Counted from the first letter of the stretch, positions 1 to 7,935 are shown. The stretch: 36,816 bases of DNA from an uncultured Brevundimonas sp. (GCF_937870815.1 NZ_CALMZS010000191.1:1-36816), one strand, 5' to 3'. Notes: a model not told the origin generated them from the letters alone. Program-made: numbers and translations.

Positions 1-351
1 CAGCGCTTCACCTGGAAGAACCGGGGCGAAGTGGCGCACGGCGACGGTTACGGCGACACCGGGTCATTGCCGTTCTACAAGAATTATTACGCCGGCGGTT
101 CGAGCACCGTGCGCGGCTACAAGGCGCGCGCGCTCGGTCCCCTGGACGTGGGCGGCCCGAACCCGGCGCTACCCATCGGCGGCAACTCGCGCGTGCTGCT
201 CGGCACCGAGCTGCTCTTTCCGGTTCCCGGGCAGACGCGGGAAAACAAGTCCACGCGCTATCACTTGAACGTCGCAGCAGAGCCGCCGGCGGCGTTGGAG
301 ATTGCCGATATTGTCGGCGACGCCAGCAGCGCCGGCTCGTTCAACTCATGA
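1..351 (+). pseudogene. Truncated BamA/Omp85-like outer-membrane protein fragment
   Basis: The frame opening at base 1 reads as the C-terminal barrel region of a BamA-type Omp85 assembly protein. It contains NYYAGGSSTVRGY, then a GPLD segment, then PIGGNSRVLLGTELLFPVPG. The VRGY motif is the Omp85 signature. The likeness stops near base 263, after KSTR. A BamA would continue there with an 'F.D.G' strand and further barrel strands, but this frame runs into unrelated residues and stops at base 349-351. The 5' part lies outside the window. I read it as a broken copy or as the edge of a chromosomal gene cut by a rearrangement. It is unlikely to encode a functional barrel. Confidence 0.65.
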
Positions 352-613
352 GACGTTGATGGCTCGCCATCGTACGCCTCTCTATGCCCGAAAACCCAAA
401 GCGCCCGAACAGATACTCCCCTCGCCAGTATGCTCCGCCGGCGGCAAGGTCGTTATCGGCCGAGACCACCAAGGCATTGTCTTTGGAAGTTGCCTGGCCG
501 ATCTGGTGCTGATCCACGACCACCACCAGCAGCGTGAAGAGCGGATTGTCGTGTCAAATGAATGTTTCGAGTGACGTGACCCCCGTTTCTCATCCAGCCA
601 TAAGGAGAGTCCT

Positions 614-749
614 TTGGTCGACGTGCTGTCACCGGGAAACATTGAGGCGATTGGAGAGAAAGGCACGAGGAAGAGCAATTTCGCGCTGAGGTTCCAGCCC
701 TCGCTTCTCGACGAGGCCCGCAAGGTGGCCGATACGGAAGGCGTGGTCT
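614..749 (+). pseudogene. Truncated ribbon-helix-helix (HicB-type antitoxin-like) gene
   Basis: A good ribosome binding site (AAGGAGAG, 602-609) precedes a TTG start at 614. The first ~45 residues include KSNFALRFQPSLLDEARKVA followed by DTEGV, which resembles the strand and first helix of small antitoxin-like RHH proteins of the HicB family. In those proteins the text normally continues with a 'LNQFINLAVAEK' type second helix. Here it changes abruptly to Ser/Arg/Pro-rich text after about base 749, and the frame stops at 1027. I therefore call it a 3'-truncated remnant. It has no toxin partner nearby. The family call is from pattern memory only. Confidence 0.45.
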
Positions 750-1100
750 CGAAGCCTGAAGGGAAGCGCTCACGCTCACCCCCAGCCTTTTCCGCCTCTC
801 GTCGCCGCGCTGCGGTCGCCGATGCTCCGGGTGTTCGAGCCGCGCCCATCCCCGCGGCCTCGCTCGGACCATGCGGCACGGCGCCCATCCCGTCGATCAC
901 CCGCCACGCCTGTCGTGGGCCTTTCGGCGAGCCCGGCTCGGATCGGTTGGCTGGGCGGTCGCGCCGCCACACGGGGCGCCTTCCGCGCCGAACACGGGGC
1001 AGTGGCCTGTCGAGCGCGTCAGCCTGACGCCGACCATCCGATGACGCCGGCCGGTCTGGGCTGATCCTTCCGATCGTCCGTCGTCGTCGTAACCTTGAAC

Positions 1101-1131
1101 ACCGCCCCGGCTGATGCCGGGGCGGTATTTT
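1101..1131 (+). terminator. Strong intrinsic terminator without an intact upstream gene
   Basis: An 11-bp perfect stem (ACCGCCCCGGC at 1101-1111 and GCCGGGGCGGT at 1116-1126) with loop TGAT is followed by ATTTT. No intact plus-strand gene ends just before it, so it is either left over from a lost gene or ends an unseen short RNA. Confidence 0.7.
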
Positions 1132-1275
1132 CGTTTGCCGCCAGGCGTATCCGGTCAATGGAATTCTGGCGGCCAACTCCACGCGCAAGGCTGTGGCGCG
1201 CCGGCGGTCCCCGCCGTCGAAGGACGGGTCCGTCGCTGCGGCACGGGCGGTCTCGGCGCGACGGCGCCGAACGGT

Positions 1276-1299
1276 GTGCTCGCCCAGGCGGGCGAGCAC
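1276..1299. other. Perfect 10-bp inverted repeat without T-tract
   Basis: GTGCTCGCCC (1276-1285) pairs perfectly with GGGCGAGCAC (1290-1299) across the loop AGGC. No run of T follows, so it is not a typical intrinsic terminator. It could be a protein-binding palindrome or part of an RNA. Its role is unknown. Confidence 0.4.
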
Positions 1300-1478
1300 C
1301 GCCCCCACACAACGCCCTCCGATTTTGTCACATCACCCCGGAAGTCAACGGCTGCGCCGTTCCCCTCCACGGACAGCCAAGCGGCTATCCGCTCCGGTGA
1401 CTGCCGGGGACCCCGATGTGGCCAAAACCGGGGTCGTTGCGCATGGGGCGCTTCGACATCTCTTACAGGATGTTCCCG

Positions 1479-2414
1479 ATGCAAGCCTTTCCCTCACCCT
1501 TCTTCGCCAAATCAGACTCCGCCTTCGACGACCTGACCGCCTCGCTCGGCGACCAGCGACCGCATCCCACGGAGGAGGCCCTGATCCAGCTGGGGCGCGC
1601 GCTCATGACCGAGCTTGTGGATATGATCTCCGACACAGCCCTGGAGGACTTCCAGACGATCCTGGGAGAAGCCCTGATCGGCGCCTTCCATTCGGCGGCC
1701 GGACGGATCGAGCGCAACGCGGACCGGGCCCGCGACGCGATGCGCAGCCTCGACCGCGACTTCGACGGATCGGAGGCGGTCGACACCGAGCTTCAGGAAG
1801 CGACGGCCCGGGCCCGGGCCGGGGATACGGCGACCCGGGCGACGGAGCTGATCCGGGACGCCGCCGCCGAAACCTGGACCATCGCGACCGGCGAGGTCTG
1901 GACGGCCTGGCGCGGCAGCCGGCGGGGCACGCATCTGACGGCGGCCCAGCTGGAAGCCAAACAGGCCATCCGCGCGATCAGGAACCGCAGGGCGGGGGAC
2001 GCCGATCCGGGCGGTCCGGTGGTCGCCTTCCGGGGCGCGCCGACGGCCGACACCTCGGATGACGCCGGGCGGATATTCGACGCCCTGAACTGGGCTTTGA
2101 AGGAGTGGCCTGACATGGCGCTCGCGACGACCGGGGCGAAGGGGTCGGAGAAGCTGGCGATCAAATGGTCCCGGCAGAAGGGGGTGAAGCTGATCCTCGC
2201 CCGGGCCGATTTCGACACCCATGGCAAGGCCGCGCCTTTCCGGGCCAACGACGAACTGATCGCGCTCGAGCCGACCTGCTGCCTGACCCTGGTCCATTCC
2301 CTGGATCGGGCCCGTTCGGAGGACAGCCGGCCGTTTGGACCGGCGCTCAACCTCGGACAGAAGGCGATGGAGTCCGGGCTGCGGCACGTCTCCATCAAGG
2401 CGCGCGCGGCATGA
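1479..2414 (+). CDS. DUF2493 (SLOG-like) domain protein of the transfer region
   Basis: This encodes a 311-residue soluble protein. The N-terminal two thirds are helical and charged, with no motif I recognise. Residues ~200-280 (DMALATTGAKGSEKLAIKW, then FDTHGKAAPFRANDELI) match the DUF2493 domain, a Rossmann-like SLOG-superfamily fold thought to bind nucleotides or related ligands. Homologues are frequent next to relaxase genes of alphaproteobacterial conjugative elements. The ATG at 1479 is chosen because AGGA (1467-1470) lies 8 bases upstream; another in-frame ATG sits at 1470. A strong terminator follows 24 bases after the stop, so the gene is a separate unit from the relaxase. The biochemical role is unknown. 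Confidence 0.75.
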   Translation: MQAFPSPFFAKSDSAFDDLTASLGDQRPHPTEEALIQLGRALMTELVDMISDTALEDFQTILGEALIGAFHSAAGRIERNADRARDAMRSLDRDFDGSEAVDTELQEATARARAGDTATRATELIRDAAAETWTIATGEVWTAWRGSRRGTHLTAAQLEAKQAIRAIRNRRAGDADPGGPVVAFRGAPTADTSDDAGRIFDALNWALKEWPDMALATTGAKGSEKLAIKWSRQKGVKLILARADFDTHGKAAPFRANDELIALEPTCCLTLVHSLDRARSEDSRPFGPALNLGQKAMESGLRHVSIKARAA

Positions 2415-2437
2415 TCGCCTGGAACTGACCTCAACGA

Positions 2438-2467
2438 CCCGCTCGGCTTCGGCCGGGCGGGTTTTTT
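2438..2467 (+). terminator. Intrinsic terminator after the DUF2493 gene
   Basis: CCCGCTCGGC (2438-2447) and GCCGGGCGGG (2452-2461) form a 10-bp stem with one T-G pair and a TTCG loop, followed by six T residues (2462-2467). It separates the DUF2493 unit from the relaxase unit. Confidence 0.85.
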
Positions 2468-2469
2468 GT

Positions 2470-2519
2470 TTGTCATCCGGGGTCTTCCTGCGCCCCGGAA
2501 CCAGGCTTCGGGGTGACAG
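2470..2519. repeat. REP-like intergenic palindrome
   Basis: TGTCATCCGGGG near 2471 and CGGGGTGACA near 2510 are imperfect inverted copies around a C/G-rich centre. Palindromes of this form (GTCATCC...GGGGTGAC) are a common intergenic repeat type in alphaproteobacterial genomes. The assignment is from pattern only, and copy number cannot be seen within one window. Confidence 0.4.
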
Positions 2520-2589
2520 ATCGACAGACCGGGGAGGCGATGATGGGGTTTGTTCGGGTGTGCGAACGTATGATGGCAGTGTCCGGAAA

Positions 2590-2670
2590 TCTGAGAAAAG
2601 GGGCTTAGGGCAAGATAAAAGAGGGTGTTTGGCGGTTCGGGTTTTTCGTATCCTGTCCGCAGGTTAGCGG
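2590..2670 (+). other. Candidate oriT with IncP/VirD2-type nic motif
   Basis: The plus strand at 2649-2656 reads TATCCTGT. This fits the YATCCTG/Y nick consensus of IncP-type and Ti-border origins cut by TraI/VirD2-class (MOBP) relaxases, with cutting expected between 2655 and 2656. It sits in a locally AT-richer stretch (about 2590-2650) in the intergenic space, 93 bases before the relaxase start. The motif lies in a small imperfect palindrome, CCTG-TCCG-CAGG (2652-2663). A further inverted repeat, GTTCG-6-CGAAC, lies near 2551-2566. The motif, position and relaxase class agree, but nicking is inferred. Confidence 0.5.
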
Positions 2671-2747
2671 CGCATCCGAGGGTGTTGGATGACTTGCGGT
2701 GAGTTGTCGTCTTCGGACGATGCCGGCGGCCTGGTCGGAGGCGTCGA

Positions 2748-3986
2748 ATGCTGATCCGTGAAGCCATCCAGTCCCGTCTTTCGGCGGGCGGCGGTCAGGA
2801 GCCGGAGGCGGTCCAGGTCCGTCTTCCGCTGGCCCTCAAACCCGACTGGCTCAACGTCCGAACCGGCCTGATGCGACGGCTGGCCAGCTCGCGCGCCTTC
2901 GCCCTGGGTGACCGGTCAGGCGTTCTCAGGGCGGCGCAGGGACGCTCGGGCAGAGCCTTCCGGCTGGACGTTCGCCAGCGGGTGATCGTCAAGGCGCTGG
3001 TGTCCCGGCACAACGGCAAGGGCACCGAGCGGGCGGCGGCCCTGGCGGCGCATGTGAGCTATCTCGGGCGCTCGGGAGCCGGGGTCGAAGGCGCGCGGCC
3101 GGAGTTCTTCGACCGGGAGACGGACGGCGTCCGGCCAGCGGTCGAGACCGCAGGCTGGAGCGAGGACCGGCACCATTTCCGCTTCATCATCTCGCCGGAG
3201 CACGGCGACCGGATCGAGGATCTGAAGGGCTATGTCCGCGAGGTCATGGGGCGGGTGTCGGCGGACCTGGGGGAGCCGGATCTGCGATGGGTGGCGACCT
3301 GCCACTACGACACCGATCAGCCGCACGCCCATGTGCTGGTGCGGGGTCGGCGAGGCGACGGGCGGGACCTGGTCATACCGCGCGATTATATCGGCTACGG
3401 CTTCCGGGCCCGGGCGCAGGAGGTGGCGCAGGAGCGGCTCGGGGATCTGTCGCGGGTGGAGGCGGAACGGCGCATCTGGAAGGAGACCGGGGCGGACCGG
3501 TTCACCGGCTTCGACCGGCGGCTGCTGTCGGCGGCGGATGCGAACGGAATGGTCGAGGACGGGGTGGGCGTCAATGAGGCCTGGGCGGCGCTGACGCGAG
3601 GGCGGCTGCGGCATCTGGAGGGTCTGGGGATCGCTGTTCGGGAGGGGCGGCGCTACCGGCTCGACGGGGAGATGGAGACGAAGCTAAGGACGCTGCAGGC
3701 GCGGCGGGACATCATCCGGACGCTGAACCAGCGGAGGCTCGAGGGGGCGAGGGAGGTGCGGCCGCTCGGGACGGAGCTAGTGCGCGGGGTGGTGGTGAAG
3801 AGCGGGTTTCACGACGAGGCGGGTGCGGCACCGTTCGTGATGGTGAAGGATGCGGGCGGGGTCGAGCACTATGCGCGAGTGAGGGTGGGAGACGCCGCGA
3901 GGGTCGGGAGCCGGATCGCGCTGGCGCCGATGGCGAACGGGCTGGCGCAGGTGGTGGCGGGGCGGGGAGCGGACCTGGGTCGTTAG
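2748..3986 (+). CDS. VirD2-like (MOBP, DUF3363-type) conjugative relaxase
   Basis: This is a 412-residue DNA relaxase predicted to nick oriT, attach covalently to the 5' end and lead the strand into the type IV secretion channel. The histidine triad motif is visible as HYDTDQPHAHV, with H186, H193 and H195 and an Asp at 190. Upstream is the HHFRFIISPEHGDRI segment (~139-155) typical of VirD2/DUF3363 relaxases. The catalytic tyrosine was not assigned; Tyr105 in HVSYLG is one candidate. The ATG at 2748 follows GGAGG by about 8 bases. The C-terminal part is short for this family, whose members are often near 600 residues or more, and may lack part of the DUF3363 region. A candidate nic site lies just upstream. 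Its usual partners traG and trb genes lie 22 kb downstream. Confidence 0.88.
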   Translation: MLIREAIQSRLSAGGGQEPEAVQVRLPLALKPDWLNVRTGLMRRLASSRAFALGDRSGVLRAAQGRSGRAFRLDVRQRVIVKALVSRHNGKGTERAAALAAHVSYLGRSGAGVEGARPEFFDRETDGVRPAVETAGWSEDRHHFRFIISPEHGDRIEDLKGYVREVMGRVSADLGEPDLRWVATCHYDTDQPHAHVLVRGRRGDGRDLVIPRDYIGYGFRARAQEVAQERLGDLSRVEAERRIWKETGADRFTGFDRRLLSAADANGMVEDGVGVNEAWAALTRGRLRHLEGLGIAVREGRRYRLDGEMETKLRTLQARRDIIRTLNQRRLEGAREVRPLGTELVRGVVVKSGFHDEAGAAPFVMVKDAGGVEHYARVRVGDAARVGSRIALAPMANGLAQVVAGRGADLGR

Positions 3987-4000
3987 GGCGCTTTTTGACT

Positions 4001-4035
4001 CTTAGCGGCGGTTTGGAATGTCTGCTTAGCGGCGG
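4001..4035. repeat. Short direct repeat, period 24 bp
   Basis: CTTAGCGGCGG occurs at 4001-4011 and again at 4025-4035, in the gap between the convergent relaxase and OsmC genes. The related string GCTAAG follows near 4051. It could be a recombination scar or a binding site. No function can be assigned. Confidence 0.35.
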
Positions 4036-4057
4036 CGGGCGACACAATTCGCTAAGA

Positions 4058-4471
4058 TCAACCGACCTCGGTTTCAATCGAGACGGCCCCAACGAGCATG
4101 CGGTGGATCGGGCATCGGTCGGCGATTTCAAGAAGTCGGTCGCGCTGCTCCTGTGGGAGGTCTGCCGGCAGGCTGATGGTCCGCACGAAGTGGTCGGAGG
4201 GCGTCGCTTCCGGCTGTCGGACCAGAACAACCTCGACGGACAAGGGGCCTATCGCCCAGCCCTTGCGGTTCGCGTAGAGGCGCAGGGTCTGGGCGGTGCA
4301 GGAGGCTAGAGCGGCCTGCACCAGTTCATGCGGGGTCGGCCCGAGATCCAGCCCACCCAGTTCGACAGGCTCATCGACGACGAAGCTGGCAGGGCCGGCG
4401 CGGACCACGAGTTGCAGGCCGCCGTGGCCCGCATCGTCGGCGAAGGAAGATCGGGGTGTGGAAGCCGTCAT
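4058..4471 (-). CDS. OsmC/Ohr-family peroxidase-like protein
   Basis: This is a 137-residue cytoplasmic protein of the OsmC family, thiol peroxidases that reduce organic hydroperoxides. The signature LGPTPHELVQAALASC leads to the first redox cysteine (C58). The second (C120) is in ADRCPIHR. Both active-site cysteines are thus present, so it is likely functional. Its length is normal for the family (~135-145). It is the last gene of a minus-strand series with malate dehydrogenase and a DsbA-like protein, 58 bases after mdh. This suggests a role in oxidative or sulfur stress. Substrate specificity (OsmC, Ohr or YhfA subgroup) cannot be fixed from sequence by eye. Confidence 0.85.
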   Translation of the reverse strand: MTASTPRSSFADDAGHGGLQLVVRAGPASFVVDEPVELGGLDLGPTPHELVQAALASCTAQTLRLYANRKGWAIGPLSVEVVLVRQPEATPSDHFVRTISLPADLPQEQRDRLLEIADRCPIHRMLVGAVSIETEVG

Positions 4472-4529
4472 GGGGCGCCTTGCTGAATGAGTAGGGGTTG
4501 TTCGGTGATTGTCGCGCGATCGACGCGCC

Positions 4530-5516
4530 TCAGGTGGAGACGATCGAAAGCGCAGCGTCGCGTTCGCCGATGAGTTCCTGAACCGACGCCGCCAGACCGG
4601 CGCGGGCGAAGGCGTCGAGGTCCAGACTGTTCACAGGCGCATAGCGCCCATCGCGGCAGACCGCCGGTACGCCGCAGACCAAGCCTGCGGGAATACCGTA
4701 TTCTCCTGTGGCGGGGATGCCCATCGACACCCAGCGACCGTCCGAGCCCTGGACCCAGTCACGCATGTGATCGACGGCAGCATTGGCGGCGGAAGCGGCG
4801 GACGATGCGCCGCGGGCCTCCAGGACCGCCGTACCGCGCCGCGCCACCTCCGGGATCAGGGTGTCGCGATACCAGCCGTCATCGCCGATGCGCGCGGCCA
4901 GTCGTTCGCCGCTCACCGAGGCGTGGCTCCAATCGGTGAACATGGTGGGCGAGTGATTGCCCCAGACCGCGAGGTGATCGATCGCATCGACCGACACGCC
5001 TGCCTTTCGCGCCAGTTGCGCGGCGGCGCGATTGTGATCCAGCCGGATCATGGAGGTGATGGCGCCCTCGGGCAGGTTCGGCGCGGACTGGATCGCCACC
5101 CAGGCGTTCGTGTTGGCGGGATTGCCCACCACGAGGACCTTCACGCTCCGCTTGGCGACGGCGTCGAGCGCGGCGCCTTGGGTCTTGAAGATGGCGGCAT
5201 TGGCGGCCAGCAGGTCACGGCGCTCCATGCCCTTGGATCGGGGACGCGAGCCAACCAGGAAGGCGGCGTCGATGTCGTCGAACGCGACCCTCGGATCGTC
5301 CGTCGTCCGGATCGTGGTCAGGAGCGGGAAGGCGCAGTCGTCCAACTCCATCGTCACGCCCTTGAGGGCCGACAGAGCTTGGGGAAGATCGAGCAGGCGA
5401 AGGTCGATCGGCGTCTCGGGGCCGAAGACGTCGCCTTGCGCTAGACGGAACAGCAGGGCGTAGGCGATCTGGCCGGCCGCACCGGACACGGCGACCTTGA
5501 TGGGAGTATTGGGCAT
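4530..5516 (-). CDS. mdh: Malate dehydrogenase (NAD-dependent)
   Basis: This is a 328-residue oxidoreductase interconverting malate and oxaloacetate. It has the N-terminal dinucleotide-binding motif GAAGQI (residues ~13-18), [14 protein letters not shown] and the catalytic-histidine segment [10 protein letters not shown]. These place it in the cytosolic-type (group 2) malate dehydrogenases, which are about 325-330 residues long. A TGAGGT stretch sits just upstream of the ATG. The stop of the DsbA-like gene lies 8 bases upstream of its start, implying co-transcription. An extra mdh copy in mobile-element cargo is unusual. Alphaproteobacteria normally carry a chromosomal mdh of the lactate-dehydrogenase-like group, so this type may be an acquired isoenzyme. 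Confidence 0.92.
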   Translation of the reverse strand: MPNTPIKVAVSGAAGQIAYALLFRLAQGDVFGPETPIDLRLLDLPQALSALKGVTMELDDCAFPLLTTIRTTDDPRVAFDDIDAAFLVGSRPRSKGMERRDLLAANAAIFKTQGAALDAVAKRSVKVLVVGNPANTNAWVAIQSAPNLPEGAITSMIRLDHNRAAAQLARKAGVSVDAIDHLAVWGNHSPTMFTDWSHASVSGERLAARIGDDGWYRDTLIPEVARRGTAVLEARGASSAASAANAAVDHMRDWVQGSDGRWVSMGIPATGEYGIPAGLVCGVPAVCRDGRYAPVNSLDLDAFARAGLAASVQELIGERDAALSIVST

Positions 5517-5524
5517 TGTGGACC

Positions 5525-6148
5525 TCAGGGCTTGGAAGATTGGGAAAGAGCTGTGTCGATAGCGATGACCACGCTGTCGAGAGTCAGCGGGCCATCCACC
5601 CGGCGGCCCTGAACGAATAGAGTCGGCGTGCCGGTGACGCCCGCATCCTGCGCCCGGCGAACACGCCGTTCCAACGCGGCCATGGCGTCAGGGTCGGCGA
5701 TGCAGGCTTTCAGTCGGGCCTCGTCGATCCCGAAACGACCCGCGACCCGCACCAGATGAGCCCGCGGGCTCTGTCCACCGGTCCATTCAGACTGGCCGTG
5801 CATCAGGGCGTCAATCACCTCGAAATACCGCTGAGACCCCGCACAGCGCGCCAGAAGAACGCCGGCGGCGGAAAGATTCGCAGGGCCGGTAATGAACTCC
5901 CGATAGATCAGCTTGACCTGGCCGGTATCCATATAGCGACGGCGCAGTTCGGGCAGCACCTCGATCGCGAACCGGGCGCAGGGGCCGCAGGTGCTCGAAG
6001 CGTATTCGATCAGGGTTACCGGGGCGTCCTGACGGCCCAGAACCATGTCATCGGCTTCCGCCGCTTGGGGCGCGCATGCCGTGATCAGGGCGCCGGCTCC
6101 CACAGCGATGATCGAGCGACGAGTGGGAAGAAGGATATCGGGATTCAT
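5525..6148 (-). CDS. DsbA-like thioredoxin-fold lipoprotein (CGPC)
   Basis: This is a 207-residue exported thiol-disulfide protein. The start at 6148 follows GGAGG; upstream in-frame starts lack such a site. Residues 10-25 ([16 protein letters not shown]) combine a twin-arginine start with a lipobox (I-T-A-C25), so the protein is probably a lipoprotein. The active site is [10 protein letters not shown] (C54, C57). [17 protein letters not shown] near the C-terminus supplies the cis-proline loop (TGTPT). This is the DsbA/'DSBA oxidoreductase' (Thioredoxin_4) type, which may form or isomerise disulfides in periplasmic partners. It lies between a transporter gene and mdh, all on one strand with small gaps (31 and 8 bases). 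Confidence 0.85.
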   Translation of the reverse strand: MNPDILLPTRRSIIAVGAGALITACAPQAAEADDMVLGRQDAPVTLIEYASSTCGPCARFAIEVLPELRRRYMDTGQVKLIYREFITGPANLSAAGVLLARCAGSQRYFEVIDALMHGQSEWTGGQSPRAHLVRVAGRFGIDEARLKACIADPDAMAALERRVRRAQDAGVTGTPTLFVQGRRVDGPLTLDSVVIAIDTALSQSSKP

Positions 6149-6179
6149 GAGGCCTCCGGGCAGGAAACTGACGAGCGAC

Positions 6180-7361
6180 TCAGCGCGCGCAGGGAATGTC
6201 GCGCTTGGCCGCGTCCGTAAGGCAGGGGGCGACGAACAGGTCTCCGCGCCAAGCGCCGCGGATCGCGCGGGCGCCGACGATGAGCCAGAGGATTGCAAGG
6301 CCGGCGATCAGGGCCACGCCGAAGATGTTGAAGGCTGGGATCGGCAGCAAGGTCCCCAGCTTCAGGGTCGCGACCGAGAAGACGCCGATCGGGAAGGTGT
6401 AGCCCCACCAGCCGAGGTTGAAGGGCAGGCCCTGACGAAGGTAACGCAGAGTGATCAATGCAGCCATGGCTGCCCACCAAAGGCCATAGGCCCACAGCAA
6501 AAGGCCGCCGATCAGTCCGATGCCTCCTGCCGCGTCACCGTATTGACCCAGCCCGGAGGCGGTGAAGATCGCCGGCGCGGCCTGACCCAGCACCAGCATC
6601 CCCAGAGCGCCGGTCCCGATCGGACCCAGCGACAGCCAGCTGGACGCCGCCATGCCGGCGTGCGGCAGTTTGTGGATCGCCATGCGCAGAACCAGGATGA
6701 CGAGGATGCTTAGCGCCAGAGGCACCGACAGCGCCCAAAGAGAGTAGCTGACCACCAGCACGGATAAGGCCGCGTTCGGGTCGGTCAGGTGGGGCGCGAT
6801 CAGCCCGCCGGTGACGGCCGCGACCTCCGCGGCCACGACGGGCAACAGCCAGACCGCCGTCATCTGGTCGATGGAATGCTCCTGGCGTGTGAACATCATG
6901 AAGGGGATGCCGACGCCGCAGGCGACCGCCATCGCCACGTCGATCCACCACAGTGTCTCGGCGAGAGGGACGATGCCGTCGCCCCACCGCGCCAGGCCGA
7001 AGGCCATCAGGCCGTTGATGATCGTCGCCAGTCCCATCGGTATGCAGCCGAAGAACATCGAGACGACCGAATGGCCGAAGATGCGGCGCGCGCCGTCGAA
7101 GAAGAAGATCCACCGCGCGGCGTAGAGGACGGTGAACAGGGCGAAGAGGCCGATGTTGAAAACCCACAGACCTTCGGCGACCAGCTTCACGCCAGGGATG
7201 TCGATCGGAATCTGGTTCAGGGCGATGGCCAGGATGCCTGTGCCCATGGTGGCGGCGAACCAGTTCGGGGTGAACTGGCGAACGACCTCGCTGGGCCGCT
7301 GGAGTTTGGCCAGAGGCCGCAGGCCGAAGGCGACGTCGCGAAGGTGAAGGTCATGCGCCAT
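6180..7361 (-). CDS. TDT/SLAC1-family anion transporter (possible sulfite or dicarboxylate exporter)
   Basis: This is a 393-residue inner-membrane protein with about ten hydrophobic segments. It starts its membrane core with TPNWFAATMGTGILAIAL, the hallmark of the tellurite-resistance/dicarboxylate transporter (TDT, PF03595) family, which includes TehA, plant SLAC1, yeast malate permease Mae1 and the sulfite pump Ssu1. The ATG at 7361 is chosen because AGGA lies ~10 bases before it; a TTG at 7379 is the alternative. The neighbours offer two readings. Malate dehydrogenase nearby suggests C4-dicarboxylate transport, while the sulfite dehydrogenase pair upstream suggests sulfite efflux. I slightly favour sulfite because the strand-mates are sulfur/redox genes. 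Substrate is not determinable here. Confidence 0.85.
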   Translation of the reverse strand: MAHDLHLRDVAFGLRPLAKLQRPSEVVRQFTPNWFAATMGTGILAIALNQIPIDIPGVKLVAEGLWVFNIGLFALFTVLYAARWIFFFDGARRIFGHSVVSMFFGCIPMGLATIINGLMAFGLARWGDGIVPLAETLWWIDVAMAVACGVGIPFMMFTRQEHSIDQMTAVWLLPVVAAEVAAVTGGLIAPHLTDPNAALSVLVVSYSLWALSVPLALSILVILVLRMAIHKLPHAGMAASSWLSLGPIGTGALGMLVLGQAAPAIFTASGLGQYGDAAGGIGLIGGLLLWAYGLWWAAMAALITLRYLRQGLPFNLGWWGYTFPIGVFSVATLKLGTLLPIPAFNIFGVALIAGLAILWLIVGARAIRGAWRGDLFVAPCLTDAAKRDIPCAR

Positions 7362-7392
7362 CTGAAGTGTCCTGAACAATGCTGGAATGAAA

Positions 7393-7935
7393 CTAATGGG
7401 CGTTGAGGCGACAGATCACGCCCAGCACGACGGCCGTCACGACCAGAAGAGCCGACAGGGTAAGGATTTGAAGTGTGGCCTCGCGTCCCGTGATCCAGCC
7501 GGTGTAGGTCACGACGCGACCATTCAGGAACTGGCTGAAGCTGCGTACACCATTACCCGCGTCTGGCGTATCCGACACCAGGGTGCCACCGGTCAGCAGG
7601 CCGAAATACATCGCACCGAGCAGGCTGATAAAGCCGAGTGCGAGGGTGGCCTCACCCCGCCCGAAAGTGATCCAGAACACCAGGACCATGCTGGCATAAA
7701 GGCCGGCGACGGCCTTGATAATGATCGGGTGGATACCGGTCTGACCGACATCAAGCTGGATGCGGTGAAGCGTCTTGCCGTCGCCGACATCGGGGATGTG
7801 GGCCGTCTCGGATTCGACGGCGGTCACCATAGTGGGCGGTAGAGGTTTTACCGGCACCCGCAGGTCACGAACGGCTCGACGGGGTTGTGGCTGGACGATG
7901 CGTGCCGGTGTATCGAACGTGCAGGCGGGGGTCAT
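7393..7935 (-). CDS. Unrecognised membrane protein, 180 residues
   Basis: I do not recognise this family. The first ~65 residues are polar and Pro-rich (cytoplasmic or linker-like) and include PDVGDGKTLHRIQLDVGQTG. Then come three hydrophobic segments: ~IKAVAGLYASMVLVFWITF, ~LALGFISLLGAMYFGLLTGG and a C-terminal ILTLSALLVVTAVVLGVIC. The loop between the second and third contains SQFLNGRVVTYTGWITGREA. A ribosome-binding-like GGAGAC lies just upstream of the ATG. Its stop is 31 bases before the TDT transporter start, so the two are probably co-transcribed and may work together. A role as an accessory membrane subunit is inference only. Confidence 0.65.
   Translation of the reverse strand: MTPACTFDTPARIVQPQPRRAVRDLRVPVKPLPPTMVTAVESETAHIPDVGDGKTLHRIQLDVGQTGIHPIIIKAVAGLYASMVLVFWITFGRGEATLALGFISLLGAMYFGLLTGGTLVSDTPDAGNGVRSFSQFLNGRVVTYTGWITGREATLQILTLSALLVVTAVVLGVICRLNAH

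Larger units (their letters stand above)
264..1478. other. Gene-poor junction region with remnants
   Basis: About 1.2 kb between the BamA-like fragment and the DUF2493 gene holds no intact gene that I can support. Long open frames here on both strands are arginine/proline-rich, as expected from chance translation of GC-rich DNA. What can be seen is a truncated ribbon-helix-helix gene (614-749), a strong terminator hairpin with no intact gene before it (1101-1131) and a perfect inverted repeat (1276-1299). Another short inverted repeat pairs GACCCCG (1409-1415) with CGGGGTC (1429-1435). The mixture of fragments suggests an element boundary or a much-rearranged spacer. Confidence 0.5.

Noticed and set aside
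341..526. Minus-strand frame beginning MVVVDQHQIGQATSKD as a gene
   Set aside because: It reads less randomly than its neighbours, but I see no start signal and no family, so it is left as possible debris.
382..1308. Long minus-strand open frame of 308 residues
   Set aside because: Arg/Pro-rich text with no domain, crossing a strong terminator hairpin and the RHH remnant; typical chance frame in GC-rich DNA.
4001..4035. Direct repeat as an attachment site or CRISPR
   Set aside because: Only two short copies 24 bases apart and no integrase or cas gene; too little to call either.
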